Origin: Paratinospora sagittata
Taxonomy: Eukaryota > Streptophyta > Magnoliopsida > Ranunculales > Menispermaceae
DNA: 64,000 nucleotides
Assembly (NCBI GenBank): GCA_035771175.1
Contig: CM069604.1
Coordinates: forward strand, 19,655,115 to 19,719,114
Direction of reading: 5' to 3'
Shown piece after piece: positions 11,410-22,307 of the stretch. The position numbers and the translations under genes are program-made. Below the pieces are notes generated by a model, which was not told where the DNA came from, ran no database searches, and was given only the letters and a program-made list of their open reading frames with translations. Numbering within the stretch: position 1 is the first letter of the stretch; every line of letters starts with the position of its first letter.

Positions 11410-12110
11410 AGGACGCTAATGAGTTAGCAGCGCTCTTCTGAACTTGTTAAGTCAGGACGTTGATGATTCATTAGGACGCTGATAACATTCAAGGTTGAAT
11501 TGATCTGATTAATCAGGACGCTCATTTGTTTAGTAGCGACTTCCCTTTAGTAAACTTCTGAAGTTGTTAGGATGCTGATTCAATATCAGCTTACTGAAAG
11601 ATTTTTAAAGTTCTTCAAAGAATGTATCTTTGAGGACGCTGATAGTTATAAGTTGAATAAACTATCAGGACGCGACCTGGATAGGAGCGCTCTCACCTTT
11701 GGGAATCAACTTAGTAACTTTTAGAATGTTGATTGTCCTTCAGCGTGCTTGTGTTTGGTTTAAAATGTTTTAAATATGTAGTAGGACGCTTACAGAGTTG
11801 TAGTGCCCTCATATTATGTTTTATGTTTTCAAAAGGTAGGACGCTTATTCGAAAAGTAGCGCCTCATGCATTTAATTATTTTAAAACATAGCAGGACGCT
11901 AACTGTACATTAGCGCCTTCAGAGTTAAGTCGTTTAAAGTGTCAAAGTAAGTCAGGACGCTTACAAGTTAGTAACACCCCCACTTAAGTGTTCTACAGGA
12001 TGCTTATACGTAATGAGCACCCTCAAGGAACAAAACGATAAAGTTGATATTATGCGTCAGAACACTGATTGTAGAATTAGGACGTTAATTCAATAACCAT
12101 CACTGTTCTA
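11410..12110 (+). repeat. SR-A U3 array of GGACGCT / AGCGCCC hairpin units
   Basis: About 9-10 irregular units spaced roughly 50-70 bases. Each has AGGACGCT followed 8-20 bases later by AGCGCCCTC or a variant, for example around 11410-11435, 11690, 11840, 11893 and 11956. The two halves can pair in single-stranded form. The array lies upstream of the TATA box at 12357. Units vary in quality, as in an old array. Confidence 0.75.
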
Positions 12111-12356
12111 ATAAGTACACTATATATGTCTACTTTTTCAAAATGGATTTTTGCACAGAGTCCTTTTCAAAATTATCAGAGATCCTCTCTGATACATGAA
12201 TTAAGTTTTTCTAAAACTTTCCTTTTTCATGAAATCTGAAAAGAACCAGAATGTTAGTAAAAGTTATGGTTGCCATTTTCATATAACATTCTAGCCGTTG
12301 TGTGTAAACGTTCATATTATTTGAACTTCAAATGTCTAACGTTGTCATACAAAGTC

Positions 12357-12364
12357 TATAAATA
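12357..12364 (+). promoter_or_regulatory. SR-A LTR TATA box
   Basis: TATAAATA in the context AGTCTATAAATACTAGC. The same CTATAAATAC core is found in the SR-1 LTR (33206, minus strand) and SR-D (48974). It lies just downstream of the U3 hairpin array, so it is the likely RNA polymerase II core promoter. Confidence 0.75.
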
Positions 12365-12955
12365 CTAGCACTTAGGATCAAACAACTCACCAATCTTTTT
12401 GTATTGTGCCAATACTTTTTGAAAGTTAGTTTGTGTCAAAATGTTTTTCAAACATCTAAACTTTCAAAGTATTTTTCACTCATACCTTTACGTATTCAAA
12501 AGATTTTCATATTGAGCTTCAATTTTATTCTTTCTTTAAAAATCTATTTGATCTGGTATCTACTCAAATTCTCAGCATTGATTCACACTTGGTATCGTTC
12601 TTGCTGAAGATAGAATTTGAGATATAGTTCAGGAGAAATACAGTCATACCTGATTTTATATCTTAAGTACTGTATTGAACTATATCAGTAGTTGCGTTAA
12701 CTACTGATCACTGAATCAGAAGTTTTCATACTTATATTCTATATCTTTTTGAAAATTGTCTGTGTCTTTTATTTACATTAGTCATCCATTTCTACTTCAA
12801 TGTTTATTTGGTATCATTATGTTTTCGAAGAAGCACTTAATCGATTTTCATATCATTCATGCTTTTCGAAACCTGCACTTGAGGAATACCGAACATTGAA
12901 AGGTAAAGAACTGTAAGTGTATTTCATCTTAGTATTACGTATTCATATTTCATAT

Positions 12956-14541
12956 TGAAAGCGTAAATTTAAATAATTTAAATTCGCAAGCGTACGAATT
13001 ATCAAGTTATAATACCCATGGTGAGTGGGTTATCGTATCCACAGAGAAGGTAATTTTACTAATCTTAATTCTCAATTCTACAATGATTAGTGATTTTATC
13101 TAGGTGATAAAAGTGGAGTAAATTAAATGACAAAATGAAAATTAAACAAAGGCAAATAAAAACAAACAAGATAAATGAAAATTTGAGAGAAATCAATGGA
13201 TTTATAGTTCTAGAGTTTAGATCTCGCTATGTTGTCTCTCATGATTTCTAATAATTGTGTTAATGAATTAATTTCTGGAATTTATAAATCTTGAATCCTT
13301 TTTCATTCAAACCCCTCTCTCGAGTGATAGCTTAAATGTCTACTCTCAATCTATCAATTCCCTCTCTCGAGTGATAAACCTTTAGATCAAGAATGTCTTA
13401 GGTTCTATGATTCATTTTAATGGATTTCAAAAGGTTTTGTAGGTCCCTCGACTCATTACTCTACCCTAGGTTACAAATCCCTTGCTCCAATTCGATATCC
13501 CCTCTCTCGAGTGATAGAAACCAAATCTACATTCATTCAAAGAGTGATCAGCAATTTGAAAGCATTAAGCATGGAGAATCATAAATAAGCCCAAAAGATT
13601 TCTCAAAAACACACAAACAATGACTCAATCACAAGATCCAACAATGCTAAATCAAATCTCTAGATTATCTATTTAGTTCATAATCAAATCCATAGATATA
13701 AGAGAAAGAGTTAAAGAAGAAAATATGAAAACAAACTAAGATTAGAAGATAAACGACTTCTAAACGAAGAAACCCCCTTTGTCAATGGTGGACTCTCCTT
13801 CCTCTTATTGTCTAGAACCTACAACTCTTCTTCATCTTCAGTCCTTCACTTGCCTTTCCTTCAAAACCCTAACCTAATCTATTCTATTTTATTCTCTATC
13901 TCCCAATTGTCCAAGATGAAAAAAACCGACCCAAAAACCCTAATAAGCAAGTGTAAATCCAAAGCAAAAAGACCAAAAGAACCCTCTCTATCGCTATCGC
14001 ACCTAAACTACAGCCGCAGCGCTACGTTGTCCCTTTCTTTCTTCGCGCAAACCTCTCTTTTCTTTGCTTTTATACTTAGTCATTTTTCTGCATCTTTGGT
14101 CCATCTTTTGCAACATGGTTTTGTCACCGTTTGATCCACATTCAAACTCACTTTTAAGCTCTTTATTTACCTACAAATTACCTACAAAACAAAACACAAA
14201 ACATAAGTAAATGATCTATATTATGTACAAGTATGTATTAACATGTATGATTCTATATGAACTATGTATAAACATGTAAAGTGTGACAAAATTAATATGC
14301 AAACGATGCAATTGACTTTAGGAAAAATATCTAAAAATCATGATTATTATCCTAAACTAACCTAATGTATTTTATTCATGAAAACTACTAAAACTAACTT
14401 ATAAAACTCATAAAACTATCTAACTAAGCCTAAAACACACTAAATGAACTAACTAATGCAAATATGTCTAAAAACTAATTAAATGCACCTAAAAACCTAT
14501 GAAATTAACATGTGAAACACTATCCAAAATTCAACTTATCA
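12956..14541 (-). mobile_element. AT2: gypsy (Athila/Tat-like) solo LTR with perfect CATAT duplication
   Basis: On the plus strand it starts TGAAAGCG and ends AACTTATCA. It is flanked by identical CATAT at 12951-12955 and 14542-14546, so both ends are exact. It shares the CGCAAGCGTACG / TCAAGTTATAAT block with the AT1 LTR. There are no internal genes, so the element was reduced to one LTR by recombination. It contains three copies of CCCTCTCTCGAGTGATA (about 13315, 13369 and 13500), an internal short repeat. The plus frame at 13808-14134 is not a gene. Confidence 0.9.
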
Positions 14542-14704
14542 CATATCTTTGTAATGTTATGTATTGAGCTTAATTGTAAAGTGTTCTACTCAGTTAGAAC
14601 CAACATTTCAAGTGTTGTAATGCTGGTGTGTTTCTGGATTGAAACAGCCAGGACAAGTGAATGTAGTTCACTTAATGATTTCAGGATTTAAATCATGTCA
14701 AGAT

Positions 14705-15052
14705 TATCTTTGAACCTATAAAAGAGAAAAAGGTAAATCCTCACCTGTATGTAGGAAATAGGTTCGTCCTTAACTTGTAAAAGGATAGGTTATCTCTTAA
14801 CCTATAAAAGAGAAATCGGTTCTTCCTTATCCCGCAAAAGGAATACGGTTCTTCCTTATCCCACAAAAAGAAAACATTTTCATTATCTCGCAAAAGGAAG
14901 ATGGTTCTTCCTTATCCATTAAAAGGAACATGGGTTTTTTCCTAATCCAAAAAAAAGGAAAATGGTTCATCCTTAGTCCGTGAAAGGATAAGTTTGCTTT
15001 TAACCTATAAAAGGGCAGTTGTACGGTTTGGTTCTCACTCGTAAAAGAATCA
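14705..15052 (+). repeat. SR-A R/U5 tandem stem-loop array
   Basis: About nine tandem units of 35-40 bases, each a short perfect stem with a 9-base loop. Examples: TCCTT/AAGGA with loop AACTTGTAA (14767-14785); TCTCTT/AAGAGA with loop AACCTATAA (14793-14813); TTCCTT/AAGGAA with loop ATCCCGCAA (14823-14843). Others have stems ATCCTT/AAGGAT and GGTTCT/AGAATC. Stem bases change in pairs while loop length stays fixed. The array lies in the transcribed leader, about 210 bases before the LTR end, and so just upstream of where the primer site would be. Confidence 0.8.
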
Positions 15053-15265
15053 GTTAGTGGATTGAGAAAATCGTAATATGGAGATTAGGTAGTAGATGTA
15101 AGCTTGGCCGAACCACTATAAATCTTGTGTCTCACATTGCAATTTAGTCTAAGTTCTAGTTTTGTATCCAATTCCAATACTCTTATGTATATCACTAAGT
15201 TATTGGAATAGAAAATTAAAATTGACCATCTCACCCAATTCACCCCCCTCTTGGGTGGACCAACA

Positions 15266-15546
15266 TTGAGTTGTGTATAAGTCTTGTGAATGAGAAATGG
15301 ATAGTGTTATGTATATCTGAAATGGGTTGATATGAATTATGTTGATAATAATTGTTTGTGTGGTGTGATGAGCATATCAGGAGATTTGTGAACCTCATAT
15401 TTATGAGGAGGTTCTGCCGAAATGGTTATTGATTTTGTGGTATTGTCTTAAAGGAAGAGGTTGGCAGAGTATCGTATACGTCTATGTATAGCATATATGG
15501 TATTATGTTTCGGTCATGACGTCACCCTATGGAGGGGGCCGTAACA
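15266..15546 (+). repeat. TK2 3' LTR, second part
   Basis: Resumes after SR-A and ends CGGTCATGACGTCACC...GGCCGTAACA at 15546. The TK7 solo LTR has nearly the same terminal block (CGGTCATGACGTCAC...GGTCGTAACA at 55960-55994). The next bases, GTTTC, would be the target duplication; the partner copy is outside the window. Confidence 0.85.
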
Positions 15547-15850
15547 GTTTCCCTCTTACGTCCAACCTCGTTTCTCCCTTCCGTGACGAGACTTTAAGTA
15601 AAACCTGGTCTCTCACGAAAAACTCCAATTGCCTATGATAGTAATGATAATAATTTTTCTGCCTGTCCTAAGCCGTCTTCAGCCTCTGCTGAATCAACTT
15701 AATCTTTTTTGTCTGCTCAACAATTGTATCAGGGCCCCATAACTGCGTATCTCCCACCTCAAACCAACATGCTGGAGATCTACAGGTATAGAGCCTCATA
15801 CGGTGCCATACCAATGCTCGCCTGATAACTGTTGTTGTAAGAAAACTCAC
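15547..15850 (-). pseudogene. TK4 integrase tail
   Basis: The minus strand reads through the usual [17 protein letters not shown] and then [13 protein letters not shown], followed by frameshifted residues of the [10 protein letters not shown] segment. It ends at the TK2 insertion. The frame from 15850 starts with residues read out of frame over the [14 protein letters not shown] segment, so a frameshift lies near 15780-15800. Confidence 0.8.
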
Positions 15851-15859
15851 ATAAGGGAA

Positions 15860-16540
15860 AGTGCTAACTCTAACCCCAACTGAACTCCAAAATGCAAGAC
15901 CTAAGCATATTTTCCAGCATCGGAATCACTTTCTTAGTCTGTCCATCAGTCTGAGGGTGAAATGTCATACTTAGTTGGAGACGAGTACCAAATCGGGTCT
16001 GCAATGCCTGCCAAAACCTTGTCGTGAATCGCGGATCTCTATCTAACACGATTGACAAGGGCGCCCTCATATAGTCTCATGATTTATCTCACATATAATC
16101 TACTCAGTCTATCCACTATGTCCCTTGTGCTCATAGGAAGGAAGTGTGTAGTCTTGGCCAATCTATCGACCACAACCCAAATAACATCAAATTTACTTTA
16201 AGGCTTCGGAAATCCCATGATGAAATCCATCATAATGTGCTCCTACTTTCACTTAAGTATGGGTAATGGTTGCATCAGTCCTTCAGGCATTCTGTGTTCA
16301 GTTTTAACCTGCTGACACACTACACATCTCTGCACGTACTCAGCTATACCCTTCTTCATCCCATGCCACCACACAAACCTTTTCATGTCATGATACATTT
16401 TGGTAGCCCTTGGATGAATGGTATACAGAGATCTGTGTGCCTCCTAAAGTAACTCAACCCTCAATTATGCATCAAATGGGATTCATAGCCTCCTTCTAAA
16501 ATGCAAGACATCATCTGACCCTCTCTGCCAATCGGCCTGG
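15860..16540 (-). pseudogene. TK4 integrase catalytic core
   Basis: The frame 16070-15870 has SIVLDRDPRFTTRFWQALQ (second catalytic Asp present) and [20 protein letters not shown]. The usual TER with the catalytic Glu reads TKK, a change expected to abolish activity. Upstream, the finger and first catalytic segment (about 16080-16400) are recognisable but full of stops. The linker from RNase H joins near 16540. Confidence 0.85.
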
Positions 16541-17407
16541 TTAGTCTGCATATCTACAGTACATATCAAAATCAGGATCGTGCTCCTGTAAGTCTTTAAC
16601 CTTCTGAATATTGGCATCAGCAAGTTGCACGTGCATCTGAGCACATATCTCACTACGTGGTGTATCCGAGATAATACTCATCATCGTCACTTTCTCAAGT
16701 AAATGCCACTGTTGGGCCATCTGGAAAACAACCACTCCAGTCTCTGCTCGTTTTCGACTCAATGCGTCAGCTACAACATTAACGTTGTCAGAATGATACT
16801 CTAAAGAGAAATCATAATCTTTAAGCAACTCAAGCCATCTCCTTTACCGCATATTCAGTTCCTTCTGATCAAAGAGATATTTCAAACTCTTATGATCCGA
16901 ATACAAAGTGAACCTCTCACCATAAAGATAGTGCCTCCACAGCTTCAGTGCAAACACTATAGTTGCTAGCTCTAAATCATGCACAGGGTAATTATTCTCA
17001 TGCACCTTTAGCTGCCTGAATGCATAAGTTACCATTTTACCCTCCTGTATCAATACGCATCCCAAACCCGAGCGTGATGCATCCGTATAAATCACCAACT
17101 CTTTTTCAGGCTCTAAAAGAATCAATACTGGAGTAGTAGTCAGCTTCTTTTTCAACTCACTAAAAGCTTTCTCACTGGCATTTGTCCATATGAAGGCCAC
17201 GTTCTTTTGAGTCAGCTTAGCCAACGGTGTGGCTATCGTGAAAAAGTTTTTCACGAACTTCCTGTAATAACCAGCTAAACCCAAAAAACTACGAATCTCT
17301 GTCACTGTGGTAGGTCTTGGCCAACTGATGATTGCCTCGACCTTAGCAGAATCAACTGAAATACCTTCTACACTAACCACATGACCCAAGAACTTTACCT
17401 CGTTCAT
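16541..17407 (-). pseudogene. TK4 RNase H and linker
   Basis: Two frames separated by one stop (16841-16843, where Gln is expected). The first, 17407-16844, reads [30 protein letters not shown] and [19 protein letters not shown], with the RNase H Asp of YTDAS kept, then [20 protein letters not shown] and [17 protein letters not shown]. The second, 16828-16541, reads DYDFSLEY and VVADALSRKRAETGV. This is the best-preserved part of TK4 and is clearly the homologue of TK2 7116-7850. Confidence 0.9.
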
Positions 17408-18190
17408 CTAGAAATCACACTTGTTGAGCTTGGCATACAGCCTATGCTCCAACAATGTCTGTAGATTAACTTTTAGGTGTTGCTCATGATCTTCCCTAGT
17501 CTTAGAATAGACTAGGATATCATCTATGAAAACTATGGTAAGCTGGTCGAGATACGGTCTGAATACTCTCTGCATCAGGTCCATGAACATGGCAGGTGCA
17601 TTAGTCAACTCGAAAGGCATTACTAAGAACTCGTAATGTCCATGTCTTGTTCGAAAAGTGGTCTTTGGTACATCCTCAACTGATGGTACCCAGACCTCAA
17701 GTCTATCTACGAAAAGAACTTGGCCCTATTCAGTTGGTCAAACAAGTCATCAACGCGTGGGAGAAGGTAATTGTTCTTCACAGTCAACTTGTTCAGCTGA
17801 CGGTAGTTTATGCACAATCTGAGACTCTCGTTCTTCTTCTTAACAAACAACATAGGTTCTTCCCAAGGTGAAATACTAGGGGTAATGAAACCAAACTCAT
17901 CAGCTCATCTAATTGAACTCTGAGTTCATTTAACTCTTTTGGTGTCATTCGATAAGGTCAAATAGAAATGGGTTTTGTCATGGGAATTAGCACAATGATA
18001 AAATCTACTTCTCTTTTTGGTGGTAAGCCCAATAACTCATCAAGAAAGACCTCTGGGTACTCACAAACCACAGGGATGTCTGCTAGCTAAACTTCCTGCT
18101 CCACATCATCCACTGACCTCATACTGGCCATTACCTCAACCTCATCGTCTGTGGCTAATCTACCCTGGGTAGGTAGTCTAGATGCAATCG
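17408..18190 (-). pseudogene. TK4 reverse transcriptase
   Basis: The minus-strand frame 17620-17408 has [18 protein letters not shown], the catalytic [11 protein letters not shown] (FIDD near 17517-17528) and [12 protein letters not shown], ending in a TAG where Trp is usual. The N-terminal half (17621-18080) is readable only in pieces because of several frameshifts: CEYPEVFLDELLGLPPK, PYRM and ELMSLVS-type residues. The plus-strand frame at 17647-17871 is a shadow of it. Confidence 0.85.
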
Positions 18191-18427
18191 AGCCTCAATA
18201 AAAAAAGACCGGTTGTCTGGGTATTTAAAAGACAACCCTCTTGGCAAAGCAATCAAGATGAGCGTGATACACTGTCAGCCAATCCATTCCCAAAATGGCA
18301 AGGAACTCAAGGAACTCTAAGACTCTAAGGTCAACAGTCATCTCATGGTCCTCGCATCTAACTATGCATCCCACACATACTATGTTAGGGTAAATCTTCT
18401 CTAGTGTTGCCGTACTCAAGATTAAAG
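18191..18427 (-). pseudogene. TK4 protease C-terminal part
   Basis: Frame 18419-18225 reads STATLEKIYPNIVCVGC, LEFLEFLAILGMDWL and DCFAKRVVF. It lines up with TK2 6021-6240 and TK3 29344-29520. On the coding strand the preceding codons read LIL, matching the usual WLMLST, and then stop abruptly at the SR LTR end at 18428. TAAAG (18423-18427) is the expected left target duplication of that insertion. Confidence 0.85.
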
Positions 18428-20279
18428 TGTTGGTCTACCCAAGAGGGGGGTGAATTGGGTGCGATGGTCAATTATAAAATTATCTTCCAATAACTTAGTG
18501 ATTTACATGAGTGTATTGGAATTGGATGCAGGTGGAACCTCTGTACCTTTCTGTTAGACTAGTGAGGTCCTTGGGGACGTGTGAAGGTTGTAGCTCTTGG
18601 TGCAGGTGGAAACTCTACACCTTTATTCTCTAACAGATGAAAGAGCTTAGCAAAACGTTTCATGCTTGAGGAAATATACCAAACAGTAGAATGTATCCTA
18701 TTGTTCATTGCCTTGAAGAGGTCTTCAAAGAAGCCGACTACTCCTTCCACTCGATCTGCAGCTGTGATGACAGTGTAAGACAGATCCATAATTGTTGTGG
18801 CAAGGAAAAACCTCTTATTTTTCAAGTTTTGTAAATTCTCAAAAGTACGAGTAACCAAGTCTAGAATATTGGTTTGTTTATCATCCTATGTTGGTGCTGG
18901 CCTTGCAGTATCTAAATTCTCTTTCAGACTAGAGATGGCCTGCAGCACCGGATCAAGTATTGTCTTGCTGGTCACTTGATCCAAGATGGCATCCAAGACT
19001 GATTAGAGTGTCAGAAATGGACTTATCTTTAGAGGATTCAGCCATTTTATTTCTCAAGCTTTGAATTTCTTCACAAATCTTTTTCAAAGCTTCTTCAGTT
19101 AAAGCACTGGCAGCACGACTTGGCGTAGGTGGCATTGTGCGACTCCATGGATCTTGAGGTCTGGCTGGAGGTTGTTGAGAAGCTGCCAATCTCGGGGGAA
19201 CAGCAAAAACAAAGTCATTTATGAATTTCTTAACCTGTCACATGTCCTCCTAAATATTCTTCATAAAATCATCAACTGATGATGATGGAGTAGAGCTCGA
19301 TGAAGGCAATGACTGCATGACACTTAACTGTCTGTCCATTTGTTGAGACAACTTCTCGAGCAGTTCAGTTGCCTTGATCATGTGAGAGTTAAATTCTTTT
19401 GTCTCATTAATCTCAACTCTCTCTTGAGATTTCAGAGATTCTTGAACTTCTGACAATGTTTTATTCTTCAGCTGAACTTGGTTCTATTCCAAATGAGTCA
19501 TTAGTTGAGACATGACAAAAATCTGATCTTCTCTCACTCTTCTCGGAAAGTCTTTCTCTCTGAAAAATTCATCCGTTGACCTTTTTGTAGACGGATGGGA
19601 AGGCGACTCCTGATCAGATAAGCTTACCTCATGAACATTTTCCATATCATCTTGTGTTGGAAATTTAGCATTGGCCTCTTGAAAATCTTCAGCATGATCC
19701 TCTTCAACAACCTTTTCATTCATGTCATCTCCCCAATAGGTATGATAGCCATATCATAACCCTCTAAATCCTTACTTTGTACACCATCAGACTCATTCTT
19801 CTGCGAGTCTTGAGATTCCATTGATACAAGGATATCAAATGGAGATGGTGGTCTGGAGATGGTTTTATCTGAGTCCTCACTAACTCTTTCTCTGGTGATA
19901 TCTTCCAAGATTGCATCAGCAGTGCCCTACTCATGCAGATGTTCTTCAACAACGGCCTGAGCAATCTAGATCACTTCTTCCATCAGTTGTTCTTCAGCAT
20001 AAACAGCTTGCTCTGCATGTTCAATTTCCATATCATCAATTGAAACATGTTCAATGTTAGCTGTGGGAACAACTTCTTCTAGCACAGCCTGTTCTTCTGG
20101 AGCAGTAAAAGTTTTGGCAGCTTCTCTCTCTATTTCTGAGACATCTTCCTCTTTTATTATATTTTTTCCACTGGATTCTCCATCAAGTGAAACTTCTGAC
20201 ATTGCAAGCCATTTGTCCAATACAAGAACATAAGTGTATCTCATCAATTTCAAAGTGGTTTGACCAATGCAGTTGTACC
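18428..20279 (-). mobile_element. SR-C: truncated SIRE-like element (LTR end plus ORF2)
   Basis: 18428-18532 is the end of an SR-A-type LTR read from the other strand: TGTTGGTCTACC, GAGGGGGGTGAATTGGG. At about 18533, near the shared word GCAGGTGGAA, it jumps into the C-terminal coding part of ORF2. ORF2 continues to 20279, where its upstream part is replaced by the interior of another LTR (S1). Both junctions are deletions, so this is a remnant. Its LTR subfamily differs from that of S1/S2, SR-B and SR-1. Confidence 0.75.
18540..20279 (-). pseudogene. SR-C ORF2, acidic and coiled-coil part
   Basis: Minus-strand frames 20289-19966, 19908-19720, 19723-19484, 19456-19250, 19189-18953 and 18858-18559 follow the ORF2 of SR-1 in order. 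Segments: TTLKLMRYTYV, an acidic stretch rich in Glu/Asp (EEDVSEIEREAAK, DDMEIEHAEQ), a heptad-rich region (KATELLEKLSQQMDRQL), and the C-terminal SYTVITAADRVEGVVGFFED, LFKAMNNR, STVWYISSSMKRF. Residues before about NCIGQTT are missing because of the LTR junction. The good match to SR-1 in spite of different LTRs suggests ORF2 was under selection in the parents. Confidence 0.75.
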
Positions 20280-20436
20280 AATTGGACACTTAGACCATTT
20301 AAAAATAATTACAATGGCAAAAATTAAAGTGCAGAAAGTAAACAAATATGCATAGACTATTTATAGTGGTTCGGCTACTTGCCTACATCCACTACCTAGC
20401 CTCCTCAGTTAAGATTTTGAACCTTATCACTAAGGG

Positions 20437-20592
20437 ATTCTCTTACGGGTGAGAATCAAACCGCTACACTTTTTCTCAACTTGCGGGTGTGAGAACAACT
20501 GTTACACTGCTCAGCTTACAGGCGTGAGACCAACCTATCCCAACTTACGGGTGCAAGACAGACCTAACCTTTCTCAACTTACTGGTGTGAGA
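20437..20592 (-). repeat. S1 R/U5 stem-loop array
   Basis: Five or so units: GATTCTC/GAGAATC with loop TTACGGGT (plus strand), then TCTCA/TGAGA-type units around CTTGCGGGTG, CTTACAGGCG, CTTACGGGTG and CTTACTGGTG. On the coding strand the loop reads CACCCGTAAG. Same position in the LTR as in S2, S3 and S5. Confidence 0.75.
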
Positions 20593-21277
20593 AGACCTGA
20601 CCTTGTTAAATATAGAATATCAACTCAGTAGTTTATCTAACTATTGTTACAACCTTGATATAGATTACAAGATATGAAATTGAGTACAACTGCATCCTAT
20701 GAACTATCTCTCAAATTTCACTTTCAGCAAGAATGATATAAGTAAAAACAATGTTGAATAATTTGAGTGAAAACAATTCAAACTTTCAAATCGGTTTTCA
20801 GATAAAGATAGAATCTTAACTCAGTGTGAAAATCATTTGAATAAGTAATGATTCAAATAAACGCTTTGAAACTATAATAACTTAAGCTTCTTGAATCATA
20901 TGAAAATTCGACTAAATTTTCAAAAAGTGTTCTAGCACAGAGAATTTTAGGTGGTCTGAGCAAATTGTTAAATGTCTGTATTTATAAACTTGAAGAGATG
21001 AAGTTGTTGTTCATTTGAATTTGAATTTCAAATATGAACGTTTACTCTCAACAGCTAGAATATATCACGAAAATGGCAACTGCAAATTTCATGAATATTC
21101 TGATTTTCTCCAGATACACGAATAAGGAAAGTTTTCGAAGACGTGGTTTGTGAATCAAAGAATATCTCTTACAAATATAGAAAATTGATTTTGTACGAAA
21201 AGTTGTTCTGAAAAGTTGGCTAAAAGGACGTACATGTCAGAACAACAAAAATATTATTTATGTCATTTTGTTCCGTT

Positions 21278-21826
21278 GAGGGTGCTCATAGAATATCAGT
21301 GTCCTACTACACAACGAAGTGATGGCACTACTGAATAGTAAGCGTCCTGACTTACTTTGACAATTGAACGACAAATCGTGAGGGTGCTACTTCGTAGTAA
21401 GCGTCCTGCTTTATTTTAAAACATTTGACACACGAGGGGGCTACTCAAGAGTAAGCGTCCGGAACTATTAAAAACAGTTTTAAAACAATGTTAAGTGCGC
21501 TGACGGACGGCAAGTGTTCTGAAAGTTATTTAAGATAATTCTAAAGATGAGGGCACCCCTACACAAGTAGCACCTAGATAATTTATTCAACTTATAACTT
21601 ATCAACGTGCTTAAAGATAGAAATCACTTTAACACAAAAAGAACTTTCAGCGAGTTGAAACTAAGTCAGCGTCCTGACATTCTCAAAGGTTGATAAAAAA
21701 AAAGATCGCAACAAAGAAGTAAGCGTCCTTATTAACCAGTTCAATTCAACCTTAAGCTTCCTAATATTTTATCAGCATCCTGACTCATCAAGTCCAGGAG
21801 GGCGCTGCTAAAACATTAGCGTCCTC
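21278..21826 (-). repeat. S1 U3 hairpin array
   Basis: Units of the form GAGGGTGCT ... AAGCGTCCTGA (plus strand) spaced about 55-60 bases; some are eroded to half-units. It is upstream of the TATA region on the coding strand. Confidence 0.7.
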
Positions 21827-22111
21827 AAAGACTTTCATAAAAATAGTTTTTGATTTCTCGATTAAAGCTCGATAAGACATCATTGTTTCTCTTAATCAAA
21901 TCAAATACTTTAGAAATCATAAGGAAAGATTAAAATGTTACGATCAAAATATACAAACGATAAAATCTTGCAGAGAGTAAGTTGATCGATAAACTTTACA
22001 TTCTAAGTACTAATAAACTTGAAACTTTACTTTGTGATGTTCAATAGGCTTGTGAGCACAATTCCTTGATCTTGATTCTTGATAAATCTGAAACACTTGA
22101 CAAGATCATTA

Positions 22112-22120
22112 GATACCAAT
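22112..22120 (-). other. Primer-site remnant between S1 and S2
   Basis: GATACCAAT immediately before TGTTGGCCCAG of S2. It is the reverse complement of the core of the initiator tRNA-Met primer site (TGGTATC). It matches the intact site of SR-B (43417-43428). S1 runs into it at ATTAGATA, a short shared word, so the junction probably arose there. Confidence 0.7.
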
Positions 22121-22307
22121 TGTTGGCCCAGATATGTCCAAAAGGGGGGTGAATTGGACGCTTAGACCATTTGAAAATAATTACAATGGAAAAAATTAAA
22201 GTGCAAAAAGTAAACAAATATGGACAGACTATTTATAGTGTTTCGGCTACTTGCCTACATCCACTACCTAACCTCCTCAGTTAAGATTTTGAACCTTATC
22301 ACTAAGG

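Larger units (their letters stand above)
10816..15265 (+). mobile_element. SR-A: SIRE/Maximus-like (copia) solo LTR with an insertion
   Basis: Starts TGTTAATCTAAG and ends CTTGGGTGGACCAACA. The start resembles the TGTTATCTCAATG start of the SR-1 LTR, and the end has the CAATTCACCCCCCTCTTGG block typical of SIRE-type LTR ends. Flanks are TTGAT (10811-10815) and TTGAG (15266-15270), a target duplication with one mismatch. No internal coding region is present. Without AT2 the LTR is about 2.86 kb. It contains an upstream hairpin array (11410-12110), a TATAAATA box (12357) and a downstream stem-loop array (14705-15052). The last ~100 bases match 18428-18532 (reverse strand) almost exactly. Confidence 0.82.
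6021..15546 (+). mobile_element. TK2: Tekay/Del-like chromovirus (Ty3/gypsy), broken by nested insertions
   Basis: Reads on the plus strand as protease end, reverse transcriptase, RNase H, integrase, a chromodomain-like tail, polypurine tract and 3' LTR. The upstream half (5' LTR, gag, protease active site) lies left of AT1 and outside the window. The 3' LTR starts at 9282 and ends in GGCCGTAACA at 15546; the solo LTR SR-A interrupts it at 10816-15265. Sequence right of 15546 is the integrase tail of TK4 on the other strand, so TK2 landed inside TK4. Several stops and frameshifts make it non-coding. Confidence 0.9.
15547..18427 (-). mobile_element. TK4: Tekay/Del-like chromovirus, coding remains
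   Basis: Minus-strand protease, RT, RNase H and integrase, bounded on the left by TK2 (inserted in the integrase tail) and on the right by an SR LTR end starting TGTTGGTCTACC at 18428. The 5' LTR, primer site and gag start of what is most simply the same element are at 45397-47860, so some 27 kb of later insertions lie between. Most of gag and the N-terminal part of protease are missing from the joined flanks. The 3' half lies outside the window. Confidence 0.8.
20280..22111 (-). repeat. S1: SR LTR lacking both ends
   Basis: Matches 22152 onwards with a constant offset of about 1871 bases. It lacks the first 30 or so bases (TGTTGGCCCAG... GGGGGGTG) and the last ~85 (up to GAGATAACA). The left end joins ORF2 of SR-C. 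The right end joins a primer-site remnant (GATACCA) before S2. It has the stem-loop array at 20437-20592, the TATA region near 20980 and the U3 hairpin array at 21278-21826. No genes. Confidence 0.85.

Noticed and set aside
11410..12110. CRISPR-like or bacterial repeat array
   Set aside because: Regular repeats with short spacers, but units are imperfect inverted repeats within a plant LTR, spacers are not unique sequences, no cas genes, clearly eukaryotic context.
17647..17871. Plus-strand frame in TK4
   Set aside because: Antisense of the frameshifted RT N-terminal half.
20437..20592. Possible tRNA or structured RNA gene in the GGTTCGG / stem-loop region
   Set aside because: No cloverleaf with acceptor and anticodon arms could be built; the region is a repeated LTR leader.
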